A DNA stretch of 6,117 bases from Conexibacter sp. (lineage in GTDB: Bacteria > Actinomycetota > Thermoleophilia > Solirubrobacterales > Solirubrobacteraceae), in contig JAOPZG010000387.1 of the NCBI GenBank assembly GCA_025964215.1, forward strand, positions 1 to 6,117. The letters run 5' to 3'. A program made the translations under genes and the position numbers. The notes under the pieces were generated by a model, which made no database searches, was not told the DNA's origin, and was given only the letters and a program-made list of their open reading frames with translations. Positions 1-5,939 of this stretch are shown one piece after another. Within the stretch, counting starts at the first letter, position 1. Each line of letters begins with the position of its first letter.

Positions 1-211
1 GCTCATCGCCGATGAAACGATGAGCGGCGCCGAGCGCGGAGGCGAAGACCTCGCCGCTGAGGTCGACGGCGGTCTCCGGGTCGCGGGTCCGGCGCAGGAG
101 GTAGGCGAGGATCGGGCCCTCCCAGCGCTCGTAGAAGACGGCGAACGCCTCGGCGTCGTCCTTGGTCTGGCTGAGCAGCTCGGCGTCGGTGGCGTTGGCC
201 CGTGGCCCCAT
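1..211 (-). CDS. ECF-type RNA polymerase sigma factor, N-terminal part (cut by window edge)
   Basis: Reading the minus strand from the ATG at 211-209 gives 70 residues with no stop before the edge. Residues 8-20 (TDAELLSQTKDDA) are the usual opening of an ECF sigma factor. Residues 22-41 hold the aromatic-rich helix with FAVFYERW and ILAYLLRR, and residues 50-56 read DLSGEVF, close to the DLTAEVF seen in sigma-70 region 2 of many actinobacterial ECF factors. Region 2 binds the core polymerase clamp and the -10 element. The remainder of region 2 and all of region 4 lie outside the window, so group and target promoter cannot be judged. No in-frame ATG, GTG or TTG is seen just upstream and there is no clear Shine-Dalgarno, so a leaderless or weakly initiated message is possible. 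It lies 90 bp downstream of the secreted pair on the same strand, so partial co-transcription is conceivable, though a hairpin separates them. Confidence 0.8.
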   Translation of the reverse strand, partial: MGPRANATDAELLSQTKDDAEAFAVFYERWEGPILAYLLRRTRDPETAVDLSGEVFASALGAAHRFIGDE

Positions 212-253
212 GACCGTATGAATCGCGTCGGGGGCCGAGTGTGACCGATCGGC

Positions 254-285
254 GGTGCGCCCGGACGGAAGTTCCCGGACGCACC
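254..285 (-). terminator. Hairpin after the secreted-protein operon, possible terminator without U-tract
   Basis: The arms GGTGCG-x-CCGG (254-264) and CCGG-x-CGCACC (275-285) enclose a 10-base loop. In minus-strand RNA the x pair is a U-G wobble, giving an uninterrupted 11-bp stem; in plus-strand RNA it is a C-A mismatch. This favours a role in the minus-strand transcript, just past the stop codon at 302-304. No run of T follows on the minus strand, so it may be an attenuator, an RNA 3' stabiliser or a U-less terminator rather than a classical intrinsic one. Confidence 0.45.
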
Positions 286-301
286 GTGATGCTTCGGCGG
301 C

Positions 302-898
302 TCAGCCGCCGCCCTCCACGTCGAACGACTGCGGTCCGTCCGGGCCGTCGAGCCCGACGGTCACGTGCCCGTCGCCGAGGGTGTAGACGCTGCTGCCCGA
401 GTCGAGCGCGTGCGTCGTGGTGACGTCTTCGTCGTCGGTGACGTCGATGCTCGTGACGCCGTCGGGCACGAGCCCGTAGACGTGGCTGCCGTCGCCGACC
501 GTGATGCCGCGGGCGATGACGTCCTCGCTCGGCTCGCACGACGTCCCGACCGAGTCGTCGCCGGTGTCCTCGAGCGCGAGGCAGAGCGCCCCGTTGGCGG
601 GGACGAGCCAGATCGGCCCGGCGTCCGTCGAGCCGACCACGCGGGCGCCCTCGGCGTCGAGGCCGCGCTGCGCGGCGTCGGCGAGCCGAGCGATCCGGTC
701 GTTCTGCTCGTCGGCCGAGGTGGGGGAGGCCGCCAGGATCGCGAACGCCTCCTTCTGGTCAGCCGTCGCCGCCACGGGCACGGTGCTCGTGGGCGGCGCG
801 GCCGGCGGCGGGTCGTCGGCCTGGGCCATCGTGACGGCGACGGGGCCGCCGATCGCCGCGACCGCCAGGGCCGCGACCATGCGCTTGGAGATCTTCAT
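302..898 (-). CDS. Secreted protein of unknown function (198 aa)
   Basis: The protein has a clear Sec-type signal peptide: a basic start (MKISKRM), a hydrophobic core at residues 8-25, and a likely cut after AQA at residue 27 before DDPPPA. A Pro/Ala-rich linker (about 28-45) leads to a charged, probably helical stretch (46-87). A globular C-terminal half follows, with IWLVP (96-100), Cys106, Cys121 and VYGLVPDGV (140-148), and a glycine-rich end. The two cysteines could form a disulfide outside the membrane. From memory, the pattern WLVP - Cys - Cys - GLVPDGV recurs in secreted hypothetical proteins of soil actinobacteria; I know of no assigned function. The start is uncertain: ATG at 898 lies 12 bases from the AGGAG Shine-Dalgarno, while an in-frame TTG at 907 lies 3 bases from it and would add three residues (201 aa). 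I chose ATG because it gives a standard signal-peptide start. It is the second gene of a two-gene unit with the 137-aa protein upstream. Confidence 0.82.
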   Translation of the reverse strand: MKISKRMVAALAVAAIGGPVAVTMAQADDPPPAAPPTSTVPVAATADQKEAFAILAASPTSADEQNDRIARLADAAQRGLDAEGARVVGSTDAGPIWLVPANGALCLALEDTGDDSVGTSCEPSEDVIARGITVGDGSHVYGLVPDGVTSIDVTDDEDVTTTHALDSGSSVYTLGDGHVTVGLDGPDGPQSFDVEGGG

Positions 899-910
899 GA
901 TGATCAACGG

Positions 911-916
911 CTCCTA
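911..916 (-). promoter_or_regulatory. Ribosome binding site overlapping the upstream stop codon
   Basis: On the minus strand the sequence TAGGAG joins the TAG stop of the 137-aa gene (916-914) to an AGGAG Shine-Dalgarno (915-911) for the 198-aa gene. A ribosome that terminates here is already on the next initiation signal, which suggests translational coupling. The spacing to the two candidate starts (3 bases to TTG, 12 to ATG) is non-ideal for both, so this site does not settle the start. Confidence 0.65.
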
Positions 917-1327
917 GTACGAGTAGTGGGTCGAGGGGTCGATGACGATGTCGTTGCTCGTCGAGTTGTCGACCCAGCCGTGGTAGCAGCAGGCGGCGTT
1001 CTCGACGCGGCTGGCGAAGCCGCCGCTGGACGAGCACGCTCGCGTGCCCGCGGTCGTCTTCGTGGCCGACGCGTAGCCGGTCGTGCCCGTGTCCTTCGCG
1101 ACGCAGAACCCGTTGTGGTTGCCCGTGGCCTCGATGTAGTTGATCGAGTGGGCATCCGTGCTGGCGTAGCCGAAGCCCTGGGTCAGCGTGCCGCTGAACC
1201 AGTGGTCGCTGCTCGCCAGCGCCGTCGCGACGGCGCTGAGCAGCGCGACCGCGATCACCGCACACACCATCATCACGCGTCGGACCCCCGTCCTCGGGGT
1301 GCGCGAGGTTGAGACAGGAACTCCCAT
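914..1327 (-). CDS. Small secreted cysteine-containing protein of unknown function (137 aa)
   Basis: The start ATG (1327-1325) is preceded by GGGAG with a 5-base gap, a good ribosome binding site. Residues 1-17 are polar and basic, 18-37 are a hydrophobic core (MMVCAVIAVALLSAVATAL), and a signal peptidase cut is likely after ALA at residue 38. The mature part is about 99 residues, rich in Ser, Thr, Gly, Ala and Tyr, with four cysteines (75, 98, 113, 114), the last two adjacent in NAACCYHGW, and two tryptophans (43, 118). The composition and even spread of short polar segments suggest a compact disulfide-stabilised beta protein outside the cell. I see no catalytic motif, repeat, LPXTG anchor or lipobox. 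The final residues HYSY are aromatic. It is the first gene of a tight pair with the 198-aa secreted protein. Function unknown; a cell-surface, lectin-like or toxin-like role would be speculation. Confidence 0.85.
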   Translation of the reverse strand: MGVPVSTSRTPRTGVRRVMMVCAVIAVALLSAVATALASSDHWFSGTLTQGFGYASTDAHSINYIEATGNHNGFCVAKDTGTTGYASATKTTAGTRACSSSGGFASRVENAACCYHGWVDNSTSNDIVIDPSTHYSY

Positions 1328-1332
1328 GATTG

Positions 1333-1359
1333 CTCCCTTCCGGCCGTTCGGGCCGAAGG
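1333..1359 (-). promoter_or_regulatory. Leader hairpin overlapping the ribosome binding site of the 137-aa gene
   Basis: In the minus-strand leader, CCTTCGGCC (1359-1351) can pair with GGCCGGAAGG (1345-1336), giving a 9-bp stem with one bulged G and a 5-base loop. The Shine-Dalgarno GGGAG (1337-1333) begins inside the closing end of this stem, so folding would partly hide it. This could keep translation low until the stem opens, or it may simply be a stable leader hairpin. No known riboswitch pattern is recognised. Confidence 0.45.
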
Positions 1360-1389
1360 TGTCGGGGTGGTGGACTTCCCGCTGAGCGA

Positions 1390-1417
1390 CTTAAAAGCGA
1401 TCAGCGGTGAAAATCAA
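1390..1417 (-). promoter_or_regulatory. Candidate promoter for the secreted-protein pair
   Basis: On the minus strand, TTGATT (1417-1412) is a fair -35 and TTTAAG (1395-1390) a fair -10, separated by 16 bases; each matches the sigma-70 consensus at four of six positions. The site is in one of the few AT-rich patches of the window and would give a leader of roughly 55-60 bases before the ATG at 1327. Shifting the -10 by one base (TTAAGT) gives a 17-base spacer. It was identified by eye only. Confidence 0.4.
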
Positions 1418-1601
1418 TACCTGTGACGATCGGCGGGAGCCGCGATGGCGCAATTTTGCACAGGTTCCTCCGAGCCGAGCGCACGCTTGCGCGCCGGCGG
1501 ACCTTGCCAGCCGGTAGTGCGCGTGGCACTGACGGCGTTACGGTACGTCGAGGATCCTGTTGAGTCGGGGACCGGCGAGTACTGAGAGAATAAAAGGTTT
1601 C
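1418..1601. other. Intergenic stretch without a convincing gene
   Basis: Between the glutamine synthetase terminator and the promoter of the secreted pair I find no open frame with a good start, ribosome binding site or recognisable protein. Small structures are visible: a palindrome GCAATTTTGC at 1450-1459, a hairpin GCGCA-CGCT-TGCGC at 1479-1492, and arms CCGGC/GCCGG at 1494-1498 and 1510-1514. They could belong to an operator or a small RNA, but there is no independent support for either. Confidence 0.5.
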
Positions 1602-1641
1602 TGAAAGACCGGAGGCCCCGCTCGCCGAGCGGGGCCTCCGG
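1602..1641 (-). terminator. Intrinsic terminator of the glutamine synthetase gene
   Basis: A perfect 15-bp inverted repeat with arms at 1627-1641 and 1609-1623 and a 3-base loop is followed on the minus strand by TCTTTC (1608-1603). It starts 23 bases past the stop codon of the glutamine synthetase. The T-rich side is on the minus strand only, which fits termination of that gene and insulation of the secreted pair from it. Confidence 0.85.
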
Positions 1642-1664
1642 TGCCGCTGGGTGACGCTCCTGCC

Positions 1665-3818
1665 CTACTTGATGAAGAGCATCTCCGAGTACTTCGGGAC
1701 CGGCCAGAGGTCGTCGGCCACGGTGCGCTCCAGCTTGTCGGCGACGGTGCGGCACTCGTTCATGGCCGCGAAGACGACGTCGCGCATGTAGATCGCCTCG
1801 CCGAGCTCGCCCTCGCCCTCCTCGGGGTGGTCGCGGTTGGCGGTCTCGAGGGCGACGATCGTCTCGACGAACTCCTCGATCACCGCCGTCAGCTCCTCGA
1901 CCAGCGACGGGATGCCCGCCTCCTTGAGGACCACGAGGTAGCGCAGCGCCGCCGGGAGCAGCATCGTCCGCGCCATCGACGCGGCGGTCTCGCCCTCGAT
2001 GTTGAGCTTGGAGATGTACTGCTCGACCGCGACCTCGTAGCGGGAGTGCAGCTCGCGCTCGCTGAGGACGTTGAAGTCGTCGAACAGCTTCACGGTCTGC
2101 GGCTCGATGTACCACGGCAGCGCGTCCGGGGTCGTCGGCAGGTTGTAGAGGCCGCGCTCCTTGGCCTCGACGTGCCACGCCTCGGAGTAGCCGTCGCCGT
2201 CGAAGACGATCCGCTTGTTCTCGATCCACGAGTCCTTGACGACCTCGAGGACCGCGACGTCGAGCTCGGTGCCCGCCTCGACCTTGGCCGCGACCTTCGC
2301 GGTCAGCTCGGCGATCGCCTCGGCCGACATCGTGTTCAGCACCGTGTTGGTGAAGCCGAGCGACATGCTCGACCCCAGGGCGCGGAACTCGAAGCGGTTG
2401 CCCGTGAACGCGAACGGCGAGGTGCGGTTGCGGTCGCCGCCGTCGAGCGGCAGCTCCGGCAGCACCGGGGTGCCGAGGCCGAGCAGGCCGCTGATGACGC
2501 TCGGGTCGAGCGAGCCGGTCTCGATCTTGTCGTAGGCCCGCTCCAGCTCGCGGCCGAGGAAGATCGAGATGATCGCCGGCGGCGCCTCGTTAGCCCCGAG
2601 GCGGTGGTCCTGGCCGACGTTGGCGACCGAGGCGCGCATCAGCGCCTGGTGCTTGTTGACCGCCTGGATGACCGCGGTGCAGAAGAACAGGAACTGCACG
2701 TTCTCCGACGGGTTGTCGCCCGGCTTGAGCAGGTTGTGCCCCGTGTCGGTGCCCATCGCCCAGTTGTTGTGCTTGCCGGAGCCGTTGACGCCGGCGAAGG
2801 GCTTCTCGTGCAGCAGGCAGACGAGCCCGTACTGGCGCGCGATCTTCTGCATCATCATCATCGTGAGCTGCTGGTGGTCGGAGCCCACGTTCGAGTTCTC
2901 GAACATCGGCGCCAGCTCGAACTGGCCGGGCGCGACCTCGTTGTGGCGGGTCTTGACCGGCACGCCGAGCTTCCGAAGCTCGTCCTCGACCTCCATCATG
3001 TAGGCCAGGACGCGCTCGGGGATCGAGCCGAAGTAGTGCTCGTCGAGCTCCTGGCCCTTCGGCGGCTTGGTGCCGAACAGCGTGCGACCGGTGAGGACGA
3101 GGTCGGGGCGCTCGTAGAAGTACTGCTCGTCGATGAGGAAGTACTCCTGCTCCGGGCCGACCGTCGTGAAGACGTGCTTGGAGTCGGTGTCACCGAAGAG
3201 GTCGTGCAGCGCGCGGATCGCGGCGGTGCTCAGGGCCTCCATCGAGCGCAGCAGCGGGATCTTCGAGTCGAGCGCGTCGCCCGTCCAGGAGACGAACGCC
3301 GTCGGGATGCAGAGGAAGGTGCCGTTCGGGTTCTCCAGCACGAAGGCCGGCGACGTCGGGTCCCACGCGGTGTAGCCGCGGGCCTCGAAGGTCGAGCGCA
3401 GGCCGCCGTTCGGGAACGAGGAGGCGTCGGGCTCGCCCTTGATGAGCTCCTTGCCGGAGAACTCCGCGATCGTCGAGCTGTCGCTGACCGGGTTGAAGAA
3501 CGAGTCGTGCTTCTCGGCCGTGATGTTCGTCAGCGGCTGGAACCAGTGCGTGTAGTGGGTCGCGCCCTTCTCCAGCGCCCAGTCCTTCATCGCCTGCGCG
3601 ACGACGTCGGCCAGCGTCGCGTCGAGGCCCTCCCCGCGGGAGACCGTGGCCTGGAGCTTGCGGAAGACGTCCTTGGGCAGCCGGGCGCGCTGCGCCTCGA
3701 GGCCGAAGACGTTCGTCCCGTAGGCCATGGTGTCCCCGCGCGTGAGGTCGGAGATGTCCAGCGCGCTCCCGTTGGCGATCCACTGGGCGGCGTTGACGTT
3801 GGGCTGGCGGAGTTTCAT
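1665..3818 (-). CDS. glnN: Type III glutamine synthetase (GSIII)
   Basis: This cytoplasmic enzyme makes glutamine from glutamate, ammonium and ATP. At 717 residues it has the length of the GSIII family, against about 450-470 for GSI. Family signatures are in order: [10 protein letters not shown] (88-97) and AEKHDSFF (101-108) of the GSIII-specific N-terminus; DASSFPNGG and [10 protein letters not shown] (131-153); the catalytic-domain metal site [10 protein letters not shown] (221-230); [14 protein letters not shown] (291-304); the ATP/glutamate loop [15 protein letters not shown] (339-353); [16 protein letters not shown] (464-479); and the long C-terminal helical extension ending [13 protein letters not shown]. 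No key residue appears missing. The ATG at 3818 has AGGAG 13 bases upstream, which is long; ATG at 3728 has GGGGA 4 bases away, but residues 17-31 ([15 protein letters not shown]) still align by eye with the start of Bacteroides GSIII, so the longer form is preferred. It is transcribed divergently from amt-glnK and followed by a strong terminator, so probably monocistronic. Many genomes call this gene glnA. Confidence 0.96.
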   Translation of the reverse strand: MKLRQPNVNAAQWIANGSALDISDLTRGDTMAYGTNVFGLEAQRARLPKDVFRKLQATVSRGEGLDATLADVVAQAMKDWALEKGATHYTHWFQPLTNITAEKHDSFFNPVSDSSTIAEFSGKELIKGEPDASSFPNGGLRSTFEARGYTAWDPTSPAFVLENPNGTFLCIPTAFVSWTGDALDSKIPLLRSMEALSTAAIRALHDLFGDTDSKHVFTTVGPEQEYFLIDEQYFYERPDLVLTGRTLFGTKPPKGQELDEHYFGSIPERVLAYMMEVEDELRKLGVPVKTRHNEVAPGQFELAPMFENSNVGSDHQQLTMMMMQKIARQYGLVCLLHEKPFAGVNGSGKHNNWAMGTDTGHNLLKPGDNPSENVQFLFFCTAVIQAVNKHQALMRASVANVGQDHRLGANEAPPAIISIFLGRELERAYDKIETGSLDPSVISGLLGLGTPVLPELPLDGGDRNRTSPFAFTGNRFEFRALGSSMSLGFTNTVLNTMSAEAIAELTAKVAAKVEAGTELDVAVLEVVKDSWIENKRIVFDGDGYSEAWHVEAKERGLYNLPTTPDALPWYIEPQTVKLFDDFNVLSERELHSRYEVAVEQYISKLNIEGETAASMARTMLLPAALRYLVVLKEAGIPSLVEELTAVIEEFVETIVALETANRDHPEEGEGELGEAIYMRDVVFAAMNECRTVADKLERTVADDLWPVPKYSEMLFIK

Positions 3819-3917
3819 GGGGCGGTGCGGTCTCCTGTGCGTGTGCGTACGGATCTGACTCGTGCTCTGGGACGGGCTCCGGCCAGCCTATTTCCCGCGC
3901 GAAGGGGTCGCCTTGTA

Positions 3918-4022
3918 CCGATGTCCAAAGTGCGGCTCGGGAGCTTCGCCCGCAAGTCGGCCCGCTCGCCCAAGCCATCTCGACCGGATGGCGAAGAGGG
4001 GTGGACGATCTTTCGACATCGG
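3918..4022. repeat. Paired 13-bp inverted repeat, candidate shared operator
   Basis: CCGATGTCCAAAG at 3918-3930 (plus) and CCGATGTCGAAAG read on the minus strand from 4022 to 4010 match at 12 of 13 positions and face each other across 79 bases. The copies lie about 100 bases upstream of the glutamine synthetase start and about 60 upstream of the amt start, on the side of the gene each could control. This arrangement would suit a nitrogen regulator acting on both promoters. I do not recognise it as a GlnR or AmtR box. Confidence 0.45.
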
Positions 4023-4073
4023 GCTAACGACCCGTGCTCCATTCCGGAAGAGACTGCCGGGGCACGCTCGACT

Positions 4074-4080
4074 AGGAGGT
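4074..4080 (+). promoter_or_regulatory. Strong ribosome binding site of amt
   Basis: AGGAGGT, a full anti-16S match, ends 3 bases before the ATG at 4084. It fixes this start over the longer upstream open frame. Confidence 0.85.
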
Positions 4081-4083
4081 CAC

Positions 4084-5559
4084 ATGAGACGTTCCCTGAC
4101 GGCCCGCGCGCTGATGTTCGGCACGCTCGCCGCCCTATTGGTGCCGGCAACGGCATCCGCCGATATCTACAGCTCCGGCGCCTTGCCGGACAGTGTCGGC
4201 ATCAACTCGATCTGGGTGGTCGTCGCCGGCTGCCTGGTGATGTTCATGCAGGCGGGGTTCGCGTTCCTGGAGATCGGCTTCTCCCGGGGCAAGAACGCCG
4301 GCACCATCGTCGCGAAGATCCTCGTGAACTTCTCGATCGCCGCAATCCTCTACTGGGCCGTGGGCTTCGCGTTCGCCTTCGGCCATGGTGATGGCGGCAA
4401 CCTCGTCCTCGGTACGCACGGGTTCTTCCTGCGCGACTACGGCGATCCGCTCAAGGCGTTCCCGATCATGGGCCTCTCCGACGCGACCATCGAGTCGAAG
4501 TTCTGGTTCCAGTTCGTGTTCTGCGCGGTCTCGCTGGCGATCGTCTGGGGCACGACCCTGGAGCGCGTCAAGTTCGGCGTGTACGTCATCTACGCGGTCG
4601 TCTTCTCGGCGATCATCTACCCGATCGCCTCTGGCTGGGTGTTCGGCGGTGGCTGGCTGCAGGTCAACGTCCACATGCAGGACTTCGCCGGATCCACGGC
4701 GGTGCACCTCATCGGTGCGACGGGTGCCCTCGCGGCCCTGCTGCACCTCGGACCGCGCAAGGGCAAGTACGGACCGGACGGCAAGCCACGGGCGATCCCG
4801 GGGCACAACATGCCGCTCTTCGGCCTGGGCATCTTCATCCTGTGGCTCGGCTGGTTCGGGTTCAACCCGGGCTCGACGCTGGGCGCGCTCGATGGACGCT
4901 TCCCGGAGGTCGTCCTGACCACGAACATCGCCGCCGCAGGTGGCGTGCTCACCGCGGTCGCGACGGCGTACTGGAAGACCAAGTCGATCGACATCGGCAT
5001 GGCCGGCAACGGCGCGATCGCGGCACTGGTCGCCATCACGGCCCCGTCGGGCTACGTGGTCCCCTGGGCCGCGCTCGTCATCGGCATGGTCGCCGGCGTC
5101 ATCGTCGTGTTCGGCGTCTACGCCATCGACAAGAAGCTGGACGATCCGGTCGGCGCGCTGTCGGCACACGGGCTCGCAGGTATCTGGGGCACGTTGGCCT
5201 GCGGCATCTTCACGCACCCGGATCTAGCGGCCTACAACGCCGTCGGCTCCGGCGGGCTCCTGTACACGGGCTCGTTCTCCCAGCTCGGCCGTCAGGCCCT
5301 GGGCGTGGTGGTGGTGTTCGCCTTCGTGTTCACGTTGAGCTACATCACCTTCGGGATCATCAAGGCGACGTACGGCATGCGGGTCTCCGAAGAGGAGGAG
5401 CTGGCCGGTCTGGACATCTCGGAGCACGGGATGTACGGGTACCCGGAGCAGTTCATCCCGGCTCCGGAGCTCGTCGGCTACGGTGCGGCCCCCCAGGGGA
5501 CCGCCGCCGCAGCAGGCGCCGGGCCCATCGCAACCCCGACGGAGGTTCCCGCAACATGA
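4084..5559 (+). CDS. amt: Ammonium channel/transporter Amt
   Basis: This inner-membrane channel of the Amt/Mep/Rh family conducts ammonium into the cell, normally as a trimer. The 491 residues start with a cleavable signal peptide (basic MRRSLTAR, hydrophobic core, ASA at 24-26), as in E. coli AmtB. Eleven membrane helices can be placed at roughly 41-64, 72-98, 139-160, 164-187, 202-221, 245-262, 276-296, 305-320, 326-345, 355-378 and 401-428. The pore residues are present: FQFVF (142-146, equivalent of the Phe gate), Asp200 and the first pore histidine His208 in DFAGSTAVH, GWFGFNPGS (256-264), and the second pore histidine His362 in GALSAHGLAGIWG. The cytoplasmic tail carries YGMRVSEEEELAGLDISEHG (430-449), the segment that contacts P-II proteins. 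Beyond GMYGYPE the protein has about 35 extra residues rich in Ala, Gly and Pro. The stop overlaps the glnK start by 4 bases (ATGA), implying an amt-glnK operon with coupled translation. Expression under nitrogen limitation is expected from the family, not shown by the sequence. Confidence 0.96.
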   Translation: MRRSLTARALMFGTLAALLVPATASADIYSSGALPDSVGINSIWVVVAGCLVMFMQAGFAFLEIGFSRGKNAGTIVAKILVNFSIAAILYWAVGFAFAFGHGDGGNLVLGTHGFFLRDYGDPLKAFPIMGLSDATIESKFWFQFVFCAVSLAIVWGTTLERVKFGVYVIYAVVFSAIIYPIASGWVFGGGWLQVNVHMQDFAGSTAVHLIGATGALAALLHLGPRKGKYGPDGKPRAIPGHNMPLFGLGIFILWLGWFGFNPGSTLGALDGRFPEVVLTTNIAAAGGVLTAVATAYWKTKSIDIGMAGNGAIAALVAITAPSGYVVPWAALVIGMVAGVIVVFGVYAIDKKLDDPVGALSAHGLAGIWGTLACGIFTHPDLAAYNAVGSGGLLYTGSFSQLGRQALGVVVVFAFVFTLSYITFGIIKATYGMRVSEEEELAGLDISEHGMYGYPEQFIPAPELVGYGAAPQGTAAAAGAGPIATPTEVPAT

Positions 5560-5924
5560 AGATGGTGGTGGCATACATCCGCCACGAGGCGTTCGAGCCG
5601 ATCCGCACGGAGCTCCTCGACCTCGGGTTCCCCTCGCTGTCCATCAGCGAGGTCAAGGGCTCGGGGCGTCAGAAGGGCATCACCGAGCGCTATCGCGGGG
5701 CTGAGCTGACGAACTACCTCAGGCCGAAGATCAAGATCGAGTGCGTCGTCGCCTCCGGTGACGTGCAGACGATCGTCGACACGATCCTCAAGCACGCCCG
5801 CACGGGTGCGGTCGGCGACGGCAAGGTGTTCGTCCAGCCGGTCGAAGAGGCCTACCGCGTGCGGACCGGGGAGGCGGGCGAGGAGATCCTCCAGGCCCAC
5901 CCCGACCCCGCGCCGGCCGCTTAG
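5556..5924 (+). CDS. glnK: P-II nitrogen regulatory protein (GlnK), lacking Tyr51
   Basis: P-II proteins are cytoplasmic trimers that bind ATP or ADP and 2-oxoglutarate and control Amt channels and nitrogen enzymes by docking. The 122 residues align without gaps to E. coli GlnB over the first 105 positions. SEVKGSGRQKG (31-41) leads into the T-loop (37-55), with Gln39 and Lys58 of the 2-oxoglutarate site kept. The nucleotide loop TGAVGDGK (83-90), and Arg101 and Arg103 in YRVRTGE, are also kept, so ligand binding should be intact. Two differences stand out: position 51, the tyrosine uridylylated in proteobacteria and adenylylated in other actinobacteria, is leucine (RGAELTNYL), and position 85 is Ala, Lys in E. 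coli. Tyr46 and a tyrosine at 54 remain; position 49, Ser in the phosphorylated cyanobacterial protein, is Ala. The ATG overlaps the amt stop; GGAGG (5541-5545) lies 10 bases upstream. Pairing with amt supports GlnK rather than GlnB as the name. Confidence 0.95.
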   Translation: MKMVVAYIRHEAFEPIRTELLDLGFPSLSISEVKGSGRQKGITERYRGAELTNYLRPKIKIECVVASGDVQTIVDTILKHARTGAVGDGKVFVQPVEEAYRVRTGEAGEEILQAHPDPAPAA

Positions 5925-5936
5925 GAGATCGAGGAG
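5923..5936 (+). promoter_or_regulatory. Two ribosome binding sites for the gene after glnK
   Basis: AGGAG at 5923-5927 overlaps the TAG stop of glnK, and GAGGAG at 5931-5936 lies 3 bases before the ATG at 5940. The closer one is near the minimum useful spacing and the farther one is 12 bases away, so initiation may use either. Together they indicate that glnK and the next gene are translated from one message. Confidence 0.6.
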
Positions 5937-5939
5937 CCA

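Larger units (their letters stand above)
3819..4083. promoter_or_regulatory. Divergent control region between glutamine synthetase and amt-glnK
   Basis: These 265 bases must hold the promoters for both directions. I find no convincing -35/-10 pair on either strand and no sigma-54 type GG-N10-GC element in a sensible place. AT-richer patches lie at 3888-3894 (CCTATTT) and 4009-4026. The main structured signal is the inverted repeat listed separately. An open frame runs through here into amt without interruption, but it lacks a start signal and any family resemblance before 4084, so it is treated as non-coding. Confidence 0.6.

Noticed and set aside
3..539. Long Arg-rich open frame on the minus strand across the sigma gene and the secreted protein
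   Set aside because: It is out of frame with both recognised proteins and is almost entirely Arg, Gly, Pro and His, a GC-rich shadow.
914..1327. Twin-arginine (Tat) signal in the 137-aa protein
   Set aside because: There is an RR at 16-17, but the following residues (VMMV) do not fit the S/T-RR-x-F-L-K consensus; a Sec signal fits better.
914..1327. Lactococcin 972-type bacteriocin
   Set aside because: Size and secretion fit loosely, but the aromatic/His spacing of that family is not visible and no immunity transporter genes are nearby.
1414..1664. Small minus-strand protein in the gap after the glutamine synthetase
   Set aside because: The only open frame there is continuous with an out-of-frame shadow of the synthetase and has no start signal of its own in the gap.
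3862..4083. In-frame 74-codon N-terminal extension of Amt
   Set aside because: The strong AGGAGGT site at 4074 and the signal peptide starting at 4084 fix the start there; the upstream codons resemble no Amt sequence and lie in the shared promoter region.
3819..4083. Sigma-54 promoter for the nitrogen genes
   Set aside because: No TGGC-N8-TTGC element with correct spacing was found on either strand.
1641..4391. A 916-codon open frame on the plus strand opposite the glutamine synthetase
   Set aside because: It is the antisense of a clearly recognised GSIII gene. The Leu/Arg/Asp/Val/Glu-rich composition is typical of a reverse-frame shadow in high-GC DNA, and it has no ribosome binding site or domain.
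4842..5555. In-frame upstream extension of GlnK through the amt gene
   Set aside because: The P-II family begins exactly at the Met at 5556 (MKMVVAYIRH), and the upstream codons are an Arg-rich shadow of amt.
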